Origin: Nostoc piscinale CENA21
GTDB lineage: Bacteria; Cyanobacteriota; Cyanobacteriia; Cyanobacteriales; Nostocaceae
Reading direction: 5' to 3'
Assembly: GCF_001298445.1 (NCBI RefSeq)
Contig: NZ_CP012036.1
Location: 1,491,263-1,555,262, forward strand
DNA length: 64,000 nt
A program made the translations under genes and the position numbers. Under the pieces are notes generated by a model. The model did no database searches and had not been told where the DNA came from. It saw nothing but the letters and a program-made list of their open reading frames with translations. Numbering within the stretch: the first letter of the stretch is position 1; every line of letters starts with the position of its first letter. Below are positions 16,897 through 25,899 of this stretch, one piece after another.

Positions 16897-18711
16897 ATGC
16901 GACTGTCACAAATGTTATTCGTTACACTCAGGGATGATCCTGCTGATGCGGAAATTCCCAGCCATAAGTTATTACTCCGTGCAGGGTATATTCGTCGCAT
17001 CGGTAGCGGTATCTATGCTTATCTCCCGTTTATGTGGCGGGTGTTGCAAAAGGTTTCTCAAATTGTGCGCGAAGAAATGAACGCCACAGGCGCACAAGAA
17101 TGTTTGCTACCCCAATTACAGCCCTCTGATTTATGGAAAGAATCAGGACGTTGGGATACTTATACTAAAGCTGAGGGAATTATGTTTTCCCTTATTGATC
17201 GCCGTGAGCAACAATTAGGATTAGGGCCGACTCATGAAGAAGTCATCACAGCGATCGCTCGTGATATGATTCGCTCTTATCGTCAGTTACCGCTACATCT
17301 CTACCAACTGCAAACCAAATTCCGCGACGAAATTCGCCCCCGTTTCGGTTTAATGCGCGGACGAGAATTCATCATGAAAGATGGCTACTCCTTCCACGTC
17401 GATGAAGAAAGCTTGAAAAAAACCTACCAAGATATGTACCAAGCCTACAGCAATATGCTGCGGCGGTCTGGGTTGGCGTTCCGTCCCGTAGAGGCTGACT
17501 CTGGTGCAATTGGTGGTTCCGGTTCTACCGAATTTATGGTGTTGGCGGAAGCAGGGGAAGACGAAGTTCTCTACACTGAAGATGGTAAATACGCCGCCAA
17601 CGTCGAAAAAGCTGTGTCTTTACCTGCGGATGCAGAAACTTCACCGTTTACTAGTTATGAAAAACGGGAAACACCAGGAACAGATACGATTGAAAAACTC
17701 TCTTCATTCTTGAAATGTTCTCCGACCCAAATAGTTAAAAGCGTTTTGTATCAAACAGTTTATGACACAGGCTTGACTGTATTGGTACTAGTGAGTATTC
17801 GTGGAGATCAAGAAGTTAATGAAGTTAAATTACAAAATGAATTAACGCGGTTAGCAGCTAACTACGGCGCAAAAGCAGTCATCGCCTTAAATGTACCCAG
17901 TGCAGAAACACAACAAACCTGGGCGGCGAAATCGCTTCCTTTGGGTTACATTGCGCCAGATATTAGTGATGAATATATTGCAGCTAATAAACAAGTCCAA
18001 GCCAAATTTGTGCGGTTAGTAGATAAAACAGCCGTTGATTTGAAAAACTTCGTTACTGGTGCAAATGAAACTGGTTATCACGTTGTTGGTGCTAACTGGA
18101 ATGAGCAATTTCAGCTACCTGAAAGTGTAGTAGATTTGCGGAAAGCTAGACCAGGCGATCGCGCCCTGCACAACCCTGAGCAAACTCTCTCTAGCGCACG
18201 CGGTATCGAAGTCGGTCATATCTTCCAATTAGGCACAAAATATTCTGTGGCGATGGGTGCAACTTATACAAATGAGCAAGGAGAAGAAAAACCCTTGGTG
18301 ATGGGTTGCTATGGTGTGGGTGTATCACGTTTGGCACAAGCCGCCGTTGAGCAATCTTACGATAAAGATGGGATTATTTGGCCTGTAGCGATCGCACCTT
18401 ATCACGCGATCGTGACAATTCCGAATATTAACGATGCCCAACAAGTGCAAATTGCCGAAAAACTTTACACCGAACTTAATCAAGCCGGAATTGAAACATT
18501 ATTAGACGACCGTGATGAACGCGCCGGGGTTAAATTTAAAGATGCTGATTTAATCGGTATACCTTATAGAATTGTTACGGGACGTGCAATTGCCAACGGC
18601 AAAGTTGAAGTAGTAGAAAGAGCCACTCGTCAATCTCAAGAAATTGCCATTGATGAAGTTATAACTACACTTAAACAATGGATTACTACTGCAATAGAAG
18701 GGAAAAATTAA
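16897..18711 (+). CDS. proS: Prolyl-tRNA synthetase (bacterial type, with editing domain)
   Basis: A 604-residue class II synthetase that charges tRNA-Pro. Motif 1 region LLRAGYIRRIGSGIYAYLP, motif 2 FRDEIRPRFGLMRGREFIMKD and motif 3 MGCYGVGVSRLAQAA are present, with a YbaK-like editing insertion between motifs 2 and 3 (about residues 230-400) and the C-terminal anticodon-binding domain (ETLLDDRDERAGVKFKDADLIGIP). Length and order match ProS of bacteria. It is flanked upstream by CATACTT heptamers (about 16831-16855). Confidence 0.96.
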   Translation: MRLSQMLFVTLRDDPADAEIPSHKLLLRAGYIRRIGSGIYAYLPFMWRVLQKVSQIVREEMNATGAQECLLPQLQPSDLWKESGRWDTYTKAEGIMFSLIDRREQQLGLGPTHEEVITAIARDMIRSYRQLPLHLYQLQTKFRDEIRPRFGLMRGREFIMKDGYSFHVDEESLKKTYQDMYQAYSNMLRRSGLAFRPVEADSGAIGGSGSTEFMVLAEAGEDEVLYTEDGKYAANVEKAVSLPADAETSPFTSYEKRETPGTDTIEKLSSFLKCSPTQIVKSVLYQTVYDTGLTVLVLVSIRGDQEVNEVKLQNELTRLAANYGAKAVIALNVPSAETQQTWAAKSLPLGYIAPDISDEYIAANKQVQAKFVRLVDKTAVDLKNFVTGANETGYHVVGANWNEQFQLPESVVDLRKARPGDRALHNPEQTLSSARGIEVGHIFQLGTKYSVAMGATYTNEQGEEKPLVMGCYGVGVSRLAQAAVEQSYDKDGIIWPVAIAPYHAIVTIPNINDAQQVQIAEKLYTELNQAGIETLLDDRDERAGVKFKDADLIGIPYRIVTGRAIANGKVEVVERATRQSQEIAIDEVITTLKQWITTAIEGKN

Positions 18712-19086
18712 TCCCCAAAAAATTTAGAGGCAAGCTCCTGCGAGTTTTTGCAGTTAAAGGCAAGATAACTTTTAAACTTAGAGAAACAGGTACAGGTTAT
18801 AGATAAAAATTCTGTTCCCTGTTGCCTGTTCTCTGTTCCCTAATTCTTAATAATTTCCTAAATCTTACGAAACAATGAGATTTATGAAATTTGACAGATG
18901 ACGGATTTAAAGTACAAATTCTAGAATTAGAACAGGACTATTTGGATTTAGCGATCGCCTGATTTTAGCGTATCGAGCTATTCATGAAATCTCTAGAAAC
19001 TCTCAACTTATAAGTATCGTCCATAACCAGGCTGCTCTTCACATCAAAATTATTTCAGCCCTTAGTCAGTCAGGAAGGTTTTTAAT
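18712..19086. other. Intergenic region with CTGTTCCC tandem repeats
   Basis: No gene is seen in these 375 bases between proS and the GerMN gene. Around 18817-18842 there are tandem heptamer-like copies of CTGTTCC/CTGTTGC/CTGTTCT. A HIP1-type GCGATCGC is at 18951. The region just before 19087 should hold the promoter of the GerMN gene; GGAAGG upstream of the ATG can serve as ribosome binding site. Confidence 0.5.
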
Positions 19087-19707
19087 ATGAATGATGAACA
19101 AAAATCTAATCGCATATCTTCGGGCGTAGTTGCAGCTGTTTCTGCTGCTGTAATTGCGGTTAGTGGTGGTGTAGCTTGGTTAACTACCCAGTCCCAAAAA
19201 GCGCCTATCACAACTAACCCCGCTAACCCTAATCAAAGCATTCAACAACAGCCCACACCACCATCAACTACCCAACAAGACGAAAAAACTGCTCAAGTTT
19301 ATTGGCTGAAACCCAAAGACAAAAATGTGGCTTTAGTGCCTAAATCAGTAGAAGTAGCTGCTACTCAGCCCAACCAAGCCTTAGAAAGAGCTTTCCAAGC
19401 TTTATTAGAAGGGCCAAGCGACAGTACAGACTCAACCACCATTCCCAAAGGTACTAAGCTACTAGGCTTGAAAGTCAATGGTGATGAAGTCCACGTCAAT
19501 TTATCCAATAGCTTTACCAGTGGTGGCGGTAGTACCTCAATGGTGGCGCGTGTCGGCCAAGTTGTGTACACAGCCTCCAGCTTAAACCCCAAAGCCAAGG
19601 TTTACATTGACGTAGATGGTAAACGTTTAGATGTGTTAGGTGGTGAAGGCGTAGAGTTGGAACAACCCCTAACCCGTGAAAGCTTTGATAAGAATTATCC
19701 ACTTTAG
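19087..19707 (+). CDS. GerMN domain protein, membrane-anchored
   Basis: A 206-residue protein with one N-terminal membrane helix (about residues 12-32), a Pro/Gln/Thr-rich linker and a GerMN domain (about residues 70-190) recognised by the pattern ALERAFQALLEGPSD, then IPKGTKLLGLKVNGDEVHVNLSNSF. In the family, GerMN domains occur in spore germination and in envelope lipoproteins; the cyanobacterial role is unknown. Probably located on the periplasmic face of the inner membrane. Stands alone on the plus strand. Confidence 0.8.
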   Translation: MNDEQKSNRISSGVVAAVSAAVIAVSGGVAWLTTQSQKAPITTNPANPNQSIQQQPTPPSTTQQDEKTAQVYWLKPKDKNVALVPKSVEVAATQPNQALERAFQALLEGPSDSTDSTTIPKGTKLLGLKVNGDEVHVNLSNSFTSGGGSTSMVARVGQVVYTASSLNPKAKVYIDVDGKRLDVLGGEGVELEQPLTRESFDKNYPL

Positions 19708-19764
19708 TCATTAGTCATTAGTCATTGGTCATTGAGTAAAAACAAATGACAAATGACAAATGAC
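19706..19764. repeat. Inverted array of TAGTCAT / AATGACA heptamers
   Basis: Tandem TTAGTCA copies (19706-19733) face tandem AATGACA copies (19744-19764), so the two arrays form an imperfect hairpin between the convergent GerMN and ArsR-family genes. The placement suggests it acts as a bidirectional transcription end. Confidence 0.55.
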
Positions 19765-19771
19765 ACCTTAC

Positions 19772-20119
19772 CTAAAGTTTTGTATTCAGAACGCGAAAGT
19801 TACGAGCTTGCTGTTCTAACCTTGTAGCGATGCGATCGCACACCTGATTACACAATTCAAAAATCATTTCGTCTTCCACCCGGTAGTAAGCGCAAGTTCC
19901 TTCACTGCGACGGCTAAGGATTCCGGCTTGCCACATTACTTTCAGGTGTTTAGAGACATTCGCCTGGGAAGTTTGTGTTGCCTCTACCAATTCTTGTACA
20001 CATTTTTCTTCATCCCGTAGTAAGTGCAACAGCCGCAGACGCATCGGCTCACTTAACAGGCTGAAATATTCGGCTACTTGTTGCACCACTTCCGGCGGTA
20101 CAGGCAACGCTTGTTTCAT
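19772..20119 (-). CDS. ArsR/SmtB-type winged-helix repressor
   Basis: A protein of about 115 residues with the ArsR fold: LLSEPMRLRLLHLLRDEEKCVQELVEATQTSQANVSKHLKVM, the recognition helix being TSQANVSKHLKVM, followed by the beta wing AGILSRRSEGTCAYYRV. The classic ELCV(C)DL metal site is reduced to EKCVQEL, and a second pair of cysteines sits in LCNQVC near the C terminus, so a metal or thiol signal is possible but not proven. I chose the ATG at 20117-20119 (MKQALPVPPEVVQQVAEYF); the upstream extension to 20158 is not typical. Its target is not evident from neighbours. Confidence 0.8.
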   Translation of the reverse strand: MKQALPVPPEVVQQVAEYFSLLSEPMRLRLLHLLRDEEKCVQELVEATQTSQANVSKHLKVMWQAGILSRRSEGTCAYYRVEDEMIFELCNQVCDRIATRLEQQARNFRVLNTKL

Positions 20120-20181
20120 CAGGAATGATCCGTAAAAACAGACAAGGTTAACAATCACTCATTTCATATATACATTAATAC

Positions 20182-20709
20182 TTAATCAGGGTTAATTCGC
20201 ATCAAAGGTTGACCATATTCTACTGGTTCCCCATTTTGAACCAGAATTTCCATAACTTGCCCTGATATTTCAGCTTCAATTTCGTTCATCAGCTTCATAG
20301 CTTCAATGATACACACAGTTTGACCCTGACGGACGCGATCGCCTACTTCCACAAATGGTGCTTCCCCAGGTGCAGGTGCGCGATAAAAAGTTCCTACCAT
20401 TGGCGAAGCAACTTCGACTAATCTTTGATCTATCGCTGACGGTGCATTTCCTGTAACTTGTACACCCGCTCCTGCTACAGCAGTATCTAAAATTCGCTCT
20501 GGAGAGAGCGTTGGTGCCACTCCTCCGGCTGCAACTGTTGTTACTGCCGCCACACCACCAATAGCAGCTTGCGGTACAGTGTGATTGTTTATGCTGCCAG
20601 CTTTACGTACCGATAGCTCAAAGTCATTACTTTTGAGAGTTACTTCTGCAATATCTGTTTGTGCAATAGTTACCAGCAGTTGACGGATTTCATTAAAGTC
20701 AAATGGCAC
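20182..20709 (-). CDS. accB: Biotin carboxyl carrier protein of acetyl-CoA carboxylase
   Basis: A 175-residue protein that carries biotin between the carboxylase and transferase halves of acetyl-CoA carboxylase, the first step of fatty acid synthesis. The biotinyl domain is at the C terminus with the EAMKLMNE motif; Lys139 is the biotinylated residue. The N terminus (FNEIRQLLVTIAQTDIAEVTLKSNDFELSVRK) is the usual AccB head, separated by an Ala/Val/Pro-rich linker. It is 213 bases downstream of efp on the same strand; efp-accB is a common gene pair in cyanobacteria. Confidence 0.95.
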   Translation of the reverse strand: MPFDFNEIRQLLVTIAQTDIAEVTLKSNDFELSVRKAGSINNHTVPQAAIGGVAAVTTVAAGGVAPTLSPERILDTAVAGAGVQVTGNAPSAIDQRLVEVASPMVGTFYRAPAPGEAPFVEVGDRVRQGQTVCIIEAMKLMNEIEAEISGQVMEILVQNGEPVEYGQPLMRINPD

Positions 20710-20866
20710 AGCTTTTATTACCTCAACCTGTCCGTAAAATGATTATTTTATGTGATACCAATTGAATAAATGATTGAGACTGATGGATTGACAGAACTAA
20801 AACACAGACAGTTATTCCCAATCCAAAATCTAACATCTCACATCCAAAATGGTATGAAGGCAGGGA

Positions 20867-20891
20867 TTTAAACCCTATATAGGGATTTAAA
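20867..20891. terminator. Palindrome downstream of efp
   Basis: TTTAAACCCTATATAGGGATTTAAA is a 25-base, almost perfect palindrome (core CCCTATATAGGG) within 60 bases of the efp stop codon. A wider inverted repeat, AGGCAGGGA (20858-20866) against TCCCTGCCT (20927-20935), encloses it and reaches into the efp 3' end. It has no clear T tract, so RNA stabilisation or attenuation between efp and accB is as likely as termination. Confidence 0.4.
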
Positions 20892-20922
20892 TCACAACTA
20901 ACTCTAAAATTTAAGAGAAAAT

Positions 20923-21480
20923 TTATTCCCTGCCTAAATATTTATCTTCACGCGTATCAATCCGAATCCGTTCTCCTTGAGAAATAAACAAGGGAACCAT
21001 TACAATTGCACCTGTTTCTACTGTGGCTGGCTTAGTACCACCTGTAGCTGTATCACCCTTGACACCAGGATCAGTTTGTGTAACTTCTAATACTACAGAA
21101 TTAGGCAATTCTACTTCTAGAACTACATCGTCCCAACGAACCACGTTAACTTCCATACCTTCCTTGAGGTATTTGACGCGATCGCCAATTTGTGCAGCAC
21201 TGAGTCGTCCTTCTTCATAAGTTTCCATATCCATAAAGACGAACTCATCGCCCTCTTTATAGGTATGCTGCATTGTGCTTTTTTCCAAAGTTGCTTGTGG
21301 CACAGTTTCCCCAGCCCGGAAAGTTCTTTCAAGAACCTTGCCACTTTGGACGTTTTTGAGTGTGGTGCGGACAAACGCCGAACCTTTACCGGGTTTAACG
21401 TGGAGAAAATCTACCACCCGCCATACAGACCCGTCTAATACAATTGATACACCGGGTCGAAAGTCGTTACTAGAGATCAT
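20923..21480 (-). CDS. efp: Translation elongation factor P
   Basis: A 185-residue protein that relieves ribosome stalling at polyproline stretches. The three-domain EF-P layout is complete: N-terminal KOW-like domain with the loop VKPGKGSAFVR (Lys32 at the tip, the site modified in many bacteria), middle OB domain and C-terminal OB domain ending TRVQ-like IRIDTREDKYLGRE. Length is standard. Pairs with accB downstream. Confidence 0.97.
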   Translation of the reverse strand: MISSNDFRPGVSIVLDGSVWRVVDFLHVKPGKGSAFVRTTLKNVQSGKVLERTFRAGETVPQATLEKSTMQHTYKEGDEFVFMDMETYEEGRLSAAQIGDRVKYLKEGMEVNVVRWDDVVLEVELPNSVVLEVTQTDPGVKGDTATGGTKPATVETGAIVMVPLFISQGERIRIDTREDKYLGRE

Positions 21481-21550
21481 GAAGCTTTCAAATGTTGGAA
21501 GACAATCGGCATTTATTGTACCCTTCTAGCGGAGTAATTGGTTAATTAAG

Positions 21551-21672
21551 TAGAAGGCAGGAGGCAGGAGGTGAGGTAGCCCCCGTCTTGGCGGTTCCCG
21601 TCGTTAGCGCAGCGTTAGCGAGGAACGAGCGTCTGGGGGACTGCCAAACCCGAAGGGCAGGAGGCAGAAGGG
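21551..21672. repeat. Dispersed ~120-bp repeat, copy 2
   Basis: Second copy of the repeat at 16682-16800, in the same orientation, with a small difference in the middle (CGCAGCGTTAGCG here, CGCAAGCGGTAGCG there) and in CTGCCAAACCC versus CTGCCGAACCC. It lies between the divergent efp and cyclophilin genes, flanked by GGCAGGA tandem copies. Confidence 0.75.
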
Positions 21673-21749
21673 AAAATTTGTTATTCTCCATCGCTCCTCC
21701 AACTTCTAACTCCTTCCTAAAATACTCAGCACTCAGCGAGAAGTTGCGT

Positions 21750-21768
21750 GCGGGGGTTCCCCCCGTTG
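21750..21768. repeat. Second copy of the GCGGGGGTTCCCCCCGTTG core
   Basis: Identical over 19 bases to 6399-6417. Here it lies inside a larger imperfect inverted repeat (GAAGTTGCG...CAAACTTC) upstream of the cyclophilin gene, with CTCAGCACT-type tandem repeats on both sides. Confidence 0.6.
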
Positions 21769-21869
21769 AGCAAACTTCGGTGACTCAACACTCAGCACTC
21801 TTACTATGGGAAGATTATTGATGGGTTACGCCCAGTCAACAATATTCATGCTGCATTTGAGCCATACTC

Positions 21870-22976
21870 ATGTTTAAGTTAATAAAATCCTGGCTAAAGT
21901 CCAGCCTAGTAACAATACTGTTGGTAATTATATTTTTAGGCATCAATACAGCTGGCTGGACTCCCTCCAGTAATGCCGCCTTGCCCTCTGGCAATGCAAT
22001 TACCGACGGCAAAGCTTTGTTGCGTTATGCACTCCCAATTAAAAATGAACCAGTCAGGCAACTGCAAGCCAGTCTAGAAGACATATCAACTCAGTTGCGG
22101 GCTAATCGACGCTGGGGTGCTGTCTCCAAAGACCTGAGTAAAGCATCTCGAGTTCTTGATAAGCCTTCACAAATCTTAGCAAGCATCCCCGAAGAACGCC
22201 AACTCCAAGCCCAGGCATGGGTTGATGAGTTAAAATCTGGTGTGACTAAATTGCAAGAATTGACACAATCCAAAGATAAAGAACAAATTCTGCAAGCACG
22301 AAACAAATTGCTGAATTTAGTTTCTTTACTAGAAGAGTCAATGGTGCAGGAATTTCCCTTTGAAGTTCCTGAAGAGTACAGTAATTTACCCCAACTCAAA
22401 GGTCGTGCCACCATTGAATTTAAGACCAACAAAGGCGACTTAACCGTTGTTGTCGATGGTTATAGCGCACCTGTTACGGCAGGTAACTTTGTAGATTTAG
22501 TCCAAAGGGGTTTTTATAACGGGTTAGAATTTACTCGTTCTGAAGAATCCTACGTCTTGCAAACAGGCGACCCCCCAGGCAAAGAACAAGGCTTTATTGA
22601 CCCCAAAACAGGTAAGTACAGAGCCGTTCCTTTAGAAATTCTGGTAGAAGGGGATAAAGCACCAACTTATGGCATTACCTTAGAAGACGCTGGTCGTTAT
22701 TTAGATATGCCAGTTTTACCTTTTTCTTCCTTTGGTGCATTAGCAATGGCGCGTCCCGAAAGCCAAGTTAATGGCGGTTCATCGCAAGTGTTCTTCTTCT
22801 TGTTTGAACCAGAACTCACACCCGCCGGACGTAACTTGCTGGATGGACGTTACTCAGTTTTTGGTTATCTCACAGAAGGCAAAGATATCTTAGATAAACT
22901 CAAAGCCGGTGACAAAATCGAATCTGCAACTGTAATCCAAGGCATAGAAAACCTCGTCCAACCCCAAGCAGCCTAA
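21870..22976 (+). CDS. Exported cyclophilin-type peptidyl-prolyl isomerase (TLP40-like)
   Basis: A 368-residue protein. Residues 1-35 form a signal peptide or anchor (KSSLVTILLVIIFLGINTAG). A helical region with heptad-like Leu spacing (about 60-165) precedes a cyclophilin domain (about 180-360; ATIEFKTNKGDLTVVVDGYSAPVTAGNFVDLV, then GSSQVFFFL and SVFGYLTEGKDILDKL). This arrangement is that of the thylakoid lumen cyclophilin TLP40 and its cyanobacterial relatives. Several catalytic residues of canonical cyclophilins are changed, so isomerase activity should not be assumed. Probably in the thylakoid lumen or periplasm. Confidence 0.85.
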   Translation: MFKLIKSWLKSSLVTILLVIIFLGINTAGWTPSSNAALPSGNAITDGKALLRYALPIKNEPVRQLQASLEDISTQLRANRRWGAVSKDLSKASRVLDKPSQILASIPEERQLQAQAWVDELKSGVTKLQELTQSKDKEQILQARNKLLNLVSLLEESMVQEFPFEVPEEYSNLPQLKGRATIEFKTNKGDLTVVVDGYSAPVTAGNFVDLVQRGFYNGLEFTRSEESYVLQTGDPPGKEQGFIDPKTGKYRAVPLEILVEGDKAPTYGITLEDAGRYLDMPVLPFSSFGALAMARPESQVNGGSSQVFFFLFEPELTPAGRNLLDGRYSVFGYLTEGKDILDKLKAGDKIESATVIQGIENLVQPQAA

Positions 22977-22984
22977 ATTAAATC

Positions 22985-23055
22985 AAGTATGAAGTATGAA
23001 ATTACCCTGCGGGAAGCCACCCAAAGGGTGTCTACACACTTCATACTTCATACTT
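22985..23055. terminator. Perfect 16-bp inverted STRR between convergent genes
   Basis: AAGTATGAAGTATGAA (22985-23000) is exactly complementary to TTCATACTTCATACTT (23040-23055). The two arms are STRR heptamers in opposite orientation, placed a few bases after the cyclophilin stop and touching the stop codon of the Uma2-type gene. This would make a strong hairpin in both transcripts. Confidence 0.6.
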
Positions 23056-23624
23056 TATAGATTTCCCGCAGCGAATATTTGATGAGGAGCGATCGCTAAT
23101 TCTGGAAACGTCCGCGATACAATTTTCTGGTCAGCAGTAAATACTGTTTCTTCGTAAAATCCTTCTTCCAGCAATAAAACAGTAATTTTTAATTCTAATG
23201 GGTCTACAATCCAATATTCCGCCACTCCAACCGCCGCATACTCAGACCGCTTATGGCGATAGTCCCGCTTGATAGAATCTGGACTGACTACTTCTATACT
23301 CAGTAATGGTGGTGTCTCAAATACGGCTGAAGCCTTTAATAAATCTCTGGCTTGCTCCTGTGTTACTACACACAAATCAGTTAACCTAGATTTATTTCTT
23401 CCCGTCCTTATCCCAGTTTGCTGAAACGTCAACTCAAGTAAACTCAACCGCTTGATTTCTGCATCTAGCAGTTGCTCAAGGAATTTAGCAATTAAGAAAT
23501 GTTCTATCGTCGGGATGTTAATTAATTCCAGCCTGCCATCAACTAGTTCATAGTGAAAACCAGTACCATCATCATAAGTTAAGTACTCTTCAAATGTGAA
23601 ATTTGTTACTGGTTTAGTGGCCAT
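23055..23624 (-). CDS. Uma2-family putative endonuclease (DUF820)
   Basis: A protein of about 189 residues of the Uma2/DUF820 family, which has a restriction endonuclease-like fold and is greatly expanded in cyanobacteria. Conserved features seen are FTFEEYLTYDDGTGFHYELVDGRLELI, PPLLSIEVVSPDSIKRDYRHKRSEYAAVGVAEYWIVDPLE in separate blocks, including the E-V-x-S and D-Y-x-x-K-x-x-E-Y catalytic pattern. ATG at 23622-23624 was preferred over a GTG two codons upstream. Function in the cell is unknown; these genes are often isolated, as here. Confidence 0.85.
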   Translation of the reverse strand: MATKPVTNFTFEEYLTYDDGTGFHYELVDGRLELINIPTIEHFLIAKFLEQLLDAEIKRLSLLELTFQQTGIRTGRNKSRLTDLCVVTQEQARDLLKASAVFETPPLLSIEVVSPDSIKRDYRHKRSEYAAVGVAEYWIVDPLELKITVLLLEEGFYEETVFTADQKIVSRTFPELAIAPHQIFAAGNL

Positions 23625-23739
23625 CCCCACAATCCCCTAAACTATACCATTATCGTAACTTGAGGAAGTAGAGAATAGGGAGTAGAGATTAGAGGAGGTA
23701 AAAGTGCAAGGCTGTAGGGAAGACAAGGACAAATGACCA

Positions 23740-24741
23740 ATGACCAAAGTTAAAGACATTGGCGAACAAGGCCTATTAGCAAAGTTACAAAGCTTCTGCC
23801 CCCCAGAAATTATTGGAGACGATGCAGCAGTTCTAGAAACGGCACCAGGAGCATCACTAGTAGTAACTACCGATGTTTTAGTTGATGGCGTACACTTCAG
23901 TGATGCTACTACTTCCCCAGAGGATGCAGGTTGGCGAGCAGCAGCAGCCAATTTATCTGATTTAGCCGCTATGGGGGCTTCTCCTTTAGGTATTACAGTT
24001 GGCTTAGGGCTTCCTGGCGATTTAAATGTAAGTTGGGTTGAGCGACTTTACCAAGGCATGACAGAATGCCTGCAAAAATACAATACCCCAATTGTCGGCG
24101 GTGATGTAGTGCGATCGCCGACTGCAACCATCTCCATTACCGCTTTTGGTCAAGTTGAACCCCAGCGAATTATCCGCCGTTCTGCTGCTAAAGTGGGAAT
24201 GGCGATCGTGGTCACAGGTGTTCATGGAGCCTCCCACATGGGCTTACAACTGCTCTTGCATCCCCAATTAGGGCATAACCTCTCTCCAGCAGAAAAGACC
24301 GCCTTTATCAAAGCTCATCAACGCCCTCAACCCCGACTAGATGTCTTACCCATCCTCTGGGAAATTTTCACTCCTCATTCCCAACTCCCGGTTGCTGGAA
24401 TGGATAGCAGCGATGGTTTAGCAGATGCAGTTTTACAGATTTGTCGTGCCAGTAATGTAGGTGCAGTTATAGACCGCCAAAAAATCCTTTTTCCACCTAC
24501 TTTTACCAATTGGCTCAAACCAGAACAAGCAATAGAATATACCCTCTACGGTGGTGAAGACTTTGAATTAGTACTTTGCTTACCACCCACACAAGCAAAT
24601 ACTCTGGTACAGCAACTCAGCCAAGGTGCAGCAATTATTGGCACCATTACGTCTGATTCACAAGTGTTATTACGTGACCAAAATGAAAAAATCCCTGACC
24701 AAGTTCTTAGTCTTAGCCAGGGATTTCAACATTTTAGTTAA
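23740..24741 (+). CDS. thiL: Thiamine-monophosphate kinase
   Basis: A 333-residue enzyme that phosphorylates thiamine monophosphate to thiamine diphosphate. It has the ThiL pattern: GDDAAVLETAPGASLVVTTDVLVDGVHF (metal and nucleotide site), then NLSDLAAMGASPLG, GGDVVRS and the C-terminal AGMDSSDGLADAV and YGGEDFELVL. Length is usual. ThDP is the cofactor of the phosphoketolase-like enzyme further along the window. No THI riboswitch is apparent upstream. Confidence 0.95.
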   Translation: MTKVKDIGEQGLLAKLQSFCPPEIIGDDAAVLETAPGASLVVTTDVLVDGVHFSDATTSPEDAGWRAAAANLSDLAAMGASPLGITVGLGLPGDLNVSWVERLYQGMTECLQKYNTPIVGGDVVRSPTATISITAFGQVEPQRIIRRSAAKVGMAIVVTGVHGASHMGLQLLLHPQLGHNLSPAEKTAFIKAHQRPQPRLDVLPILWEIFTPHSQLPVAGMDSSDGLADAVLQICRASNVGAVIDRQKILFPPTFTNWLKPEQAIEYTLYGGEDFELVLCLPPTQANTLVQQLSQGAAIIGTITSDSQVLLRDQNEKIPDQVLSLSQGFQHFS

Positions 24742-24768
24742 TAGTCAACAGTATTGACCATTGACAAA

Positions 24769-25782
24769 TTATTGCCATTTCTCGGCCACTAGTTCAGCCA
24801 AATCTAGAACACGTTGGCTATAACCCCACTCGTTGTCATACCAAGCCATAACTTTTACCAAGTCACTGCCCATTACTAAAGTCAAGCTGGCATCAACAAT
24901 CGAAGAAGCATCAGTACCTTGGTAATCTGAGGATACTAACTGAAGTTCACTGTAGTCTAGAATACCTTTGAGTGAACCCTCTGAGGCATCTTTGAGGGCT
25001 TGGTTAACTTCTTCAGTAATAGTACGCTTCTCAACCTGAACAACGAAATCTACCATTGAGACGTTCGGGGTTGGTACACGTAAGGCAACACCATTCAGCT
25101 TACCTTTGAGTTCTGGAATTACTAGCGCCACTGCTTTTGCTGCACCTGTAGAGGTGGGAACAATGTTGATGGCTGCTGCTCTTGCCCGACGTACATCACG
25201 GTGAGAAGCGTCTAGCAAACGCTGGTCTCCTGTGTAGCTGTGGGTGGTGGTCATTGTACCTTTGATAATACCAAATTTGTCATTCAGTACTTTGGCAATA
25301 GGAGCCAAACAGTTGGTAGTACAGCTGGCGTTACTAATAATGTGATGTTTGTTGTGATCGTAATCGTGGTGATTCACACCAATTACGAACGTACCATCTT
25401 CATTTTTCCCAGGAGCAGTAATTAGAACCTTTTTAGCACCAGCATTTACGTGCTTTAAAGCTCCCTCTTTGCTAGTAAATACCCCAGTTGCTTCGATAAT
25501 CAGATCAATTTCCCATTCTCTCCAGGGCAAGTTTTCTGGATTGCGATCAGATACGCACTTAATGGTTTTACCGTTAACGATGATAGAGTTATCATCGGCG
25601 GAAATGTCAACATCCTTTAACTTCCCAAGCATTGAGTCATACTTTAGGAGGTGAGCATTTGTTCTAGGATCTGATGTGTCGTTGACAGCTACAAGGTCGA
25701 TATTGCTATTTTGCCGACCTAACCAACAACGTGCAAAGTTACGCCCGATGCGCCCGAAACCGTTGATTGCGACTCTAATCAC
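24769..25782 (-). CDS. gap2: Glyceraldehyde-3-phosphate dehydrogenase, Gap2/GapA type, GTG start
   Basis: A protein of about 337 residues. The NAD(P) fold starts VAINGFGRIGRNF, the catalytic Cys is in SNASCTTNCLAPIAK, and the phosphate-binding SYTGDQRLLDASHRD block with NIVPTSTGAAKAV matches the photosynthetic, NADPH-using type (Gap2, related to plastid GapA/B). It therefore probably serves the Calvin cycle rather than only glycolysis. The open frame reaches 25833, but the family starts at I-R-V-A-I-N; a GTG at 25780-25782 preceded by AGAGGG fits that start. Confidence 0.92.
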   Translation of the reverse strand: MIRVAINGFGRIGRNFARCWLGRQNSNIDLVAVNDTSDPRTNAHLLKYDSMLGKLKDVDISADDNSIIVNGKTIKCVSDRNPENLPWREWEIDLIIEATGVFTSKEGALKHVNAGAKKVLITAPGKNEDGTFVIGVNHHDYDHNKHHIISNASCTTNCLAPIAKVLNDKFGIIKGTMTTTHSYTGDQRLLDASHRDVRRARAAAINIVPTSTGAAKAVALVIPELKGKLNGVALRVPTPNVSMVDFVVQVEKRTITEEVNQALKDASEGSLKGILDYSELQLVSSDYQGTDASSIVDASLTLVMGSDLVKVMAWYDNEWGYSQRVLDLAELVAEKWQ

Positions 25783-25899
25783 AGTGTCTTGCCCTCTGTA
25801 TTTATGCCTATAAGTTGATATCTTTGAACCCAATCATATCGCAAAGGGGGGGAGTATTAATAACTATAAAGTGTTAGATCCAAAAAAAAAATATATATT

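Noticed and set aside
21588..21821. 77-residue plus-strand frame before the cyclophilin gene
   Set aside because: Entirely within the dispersed repeat and tandem repeats; no coding signs.
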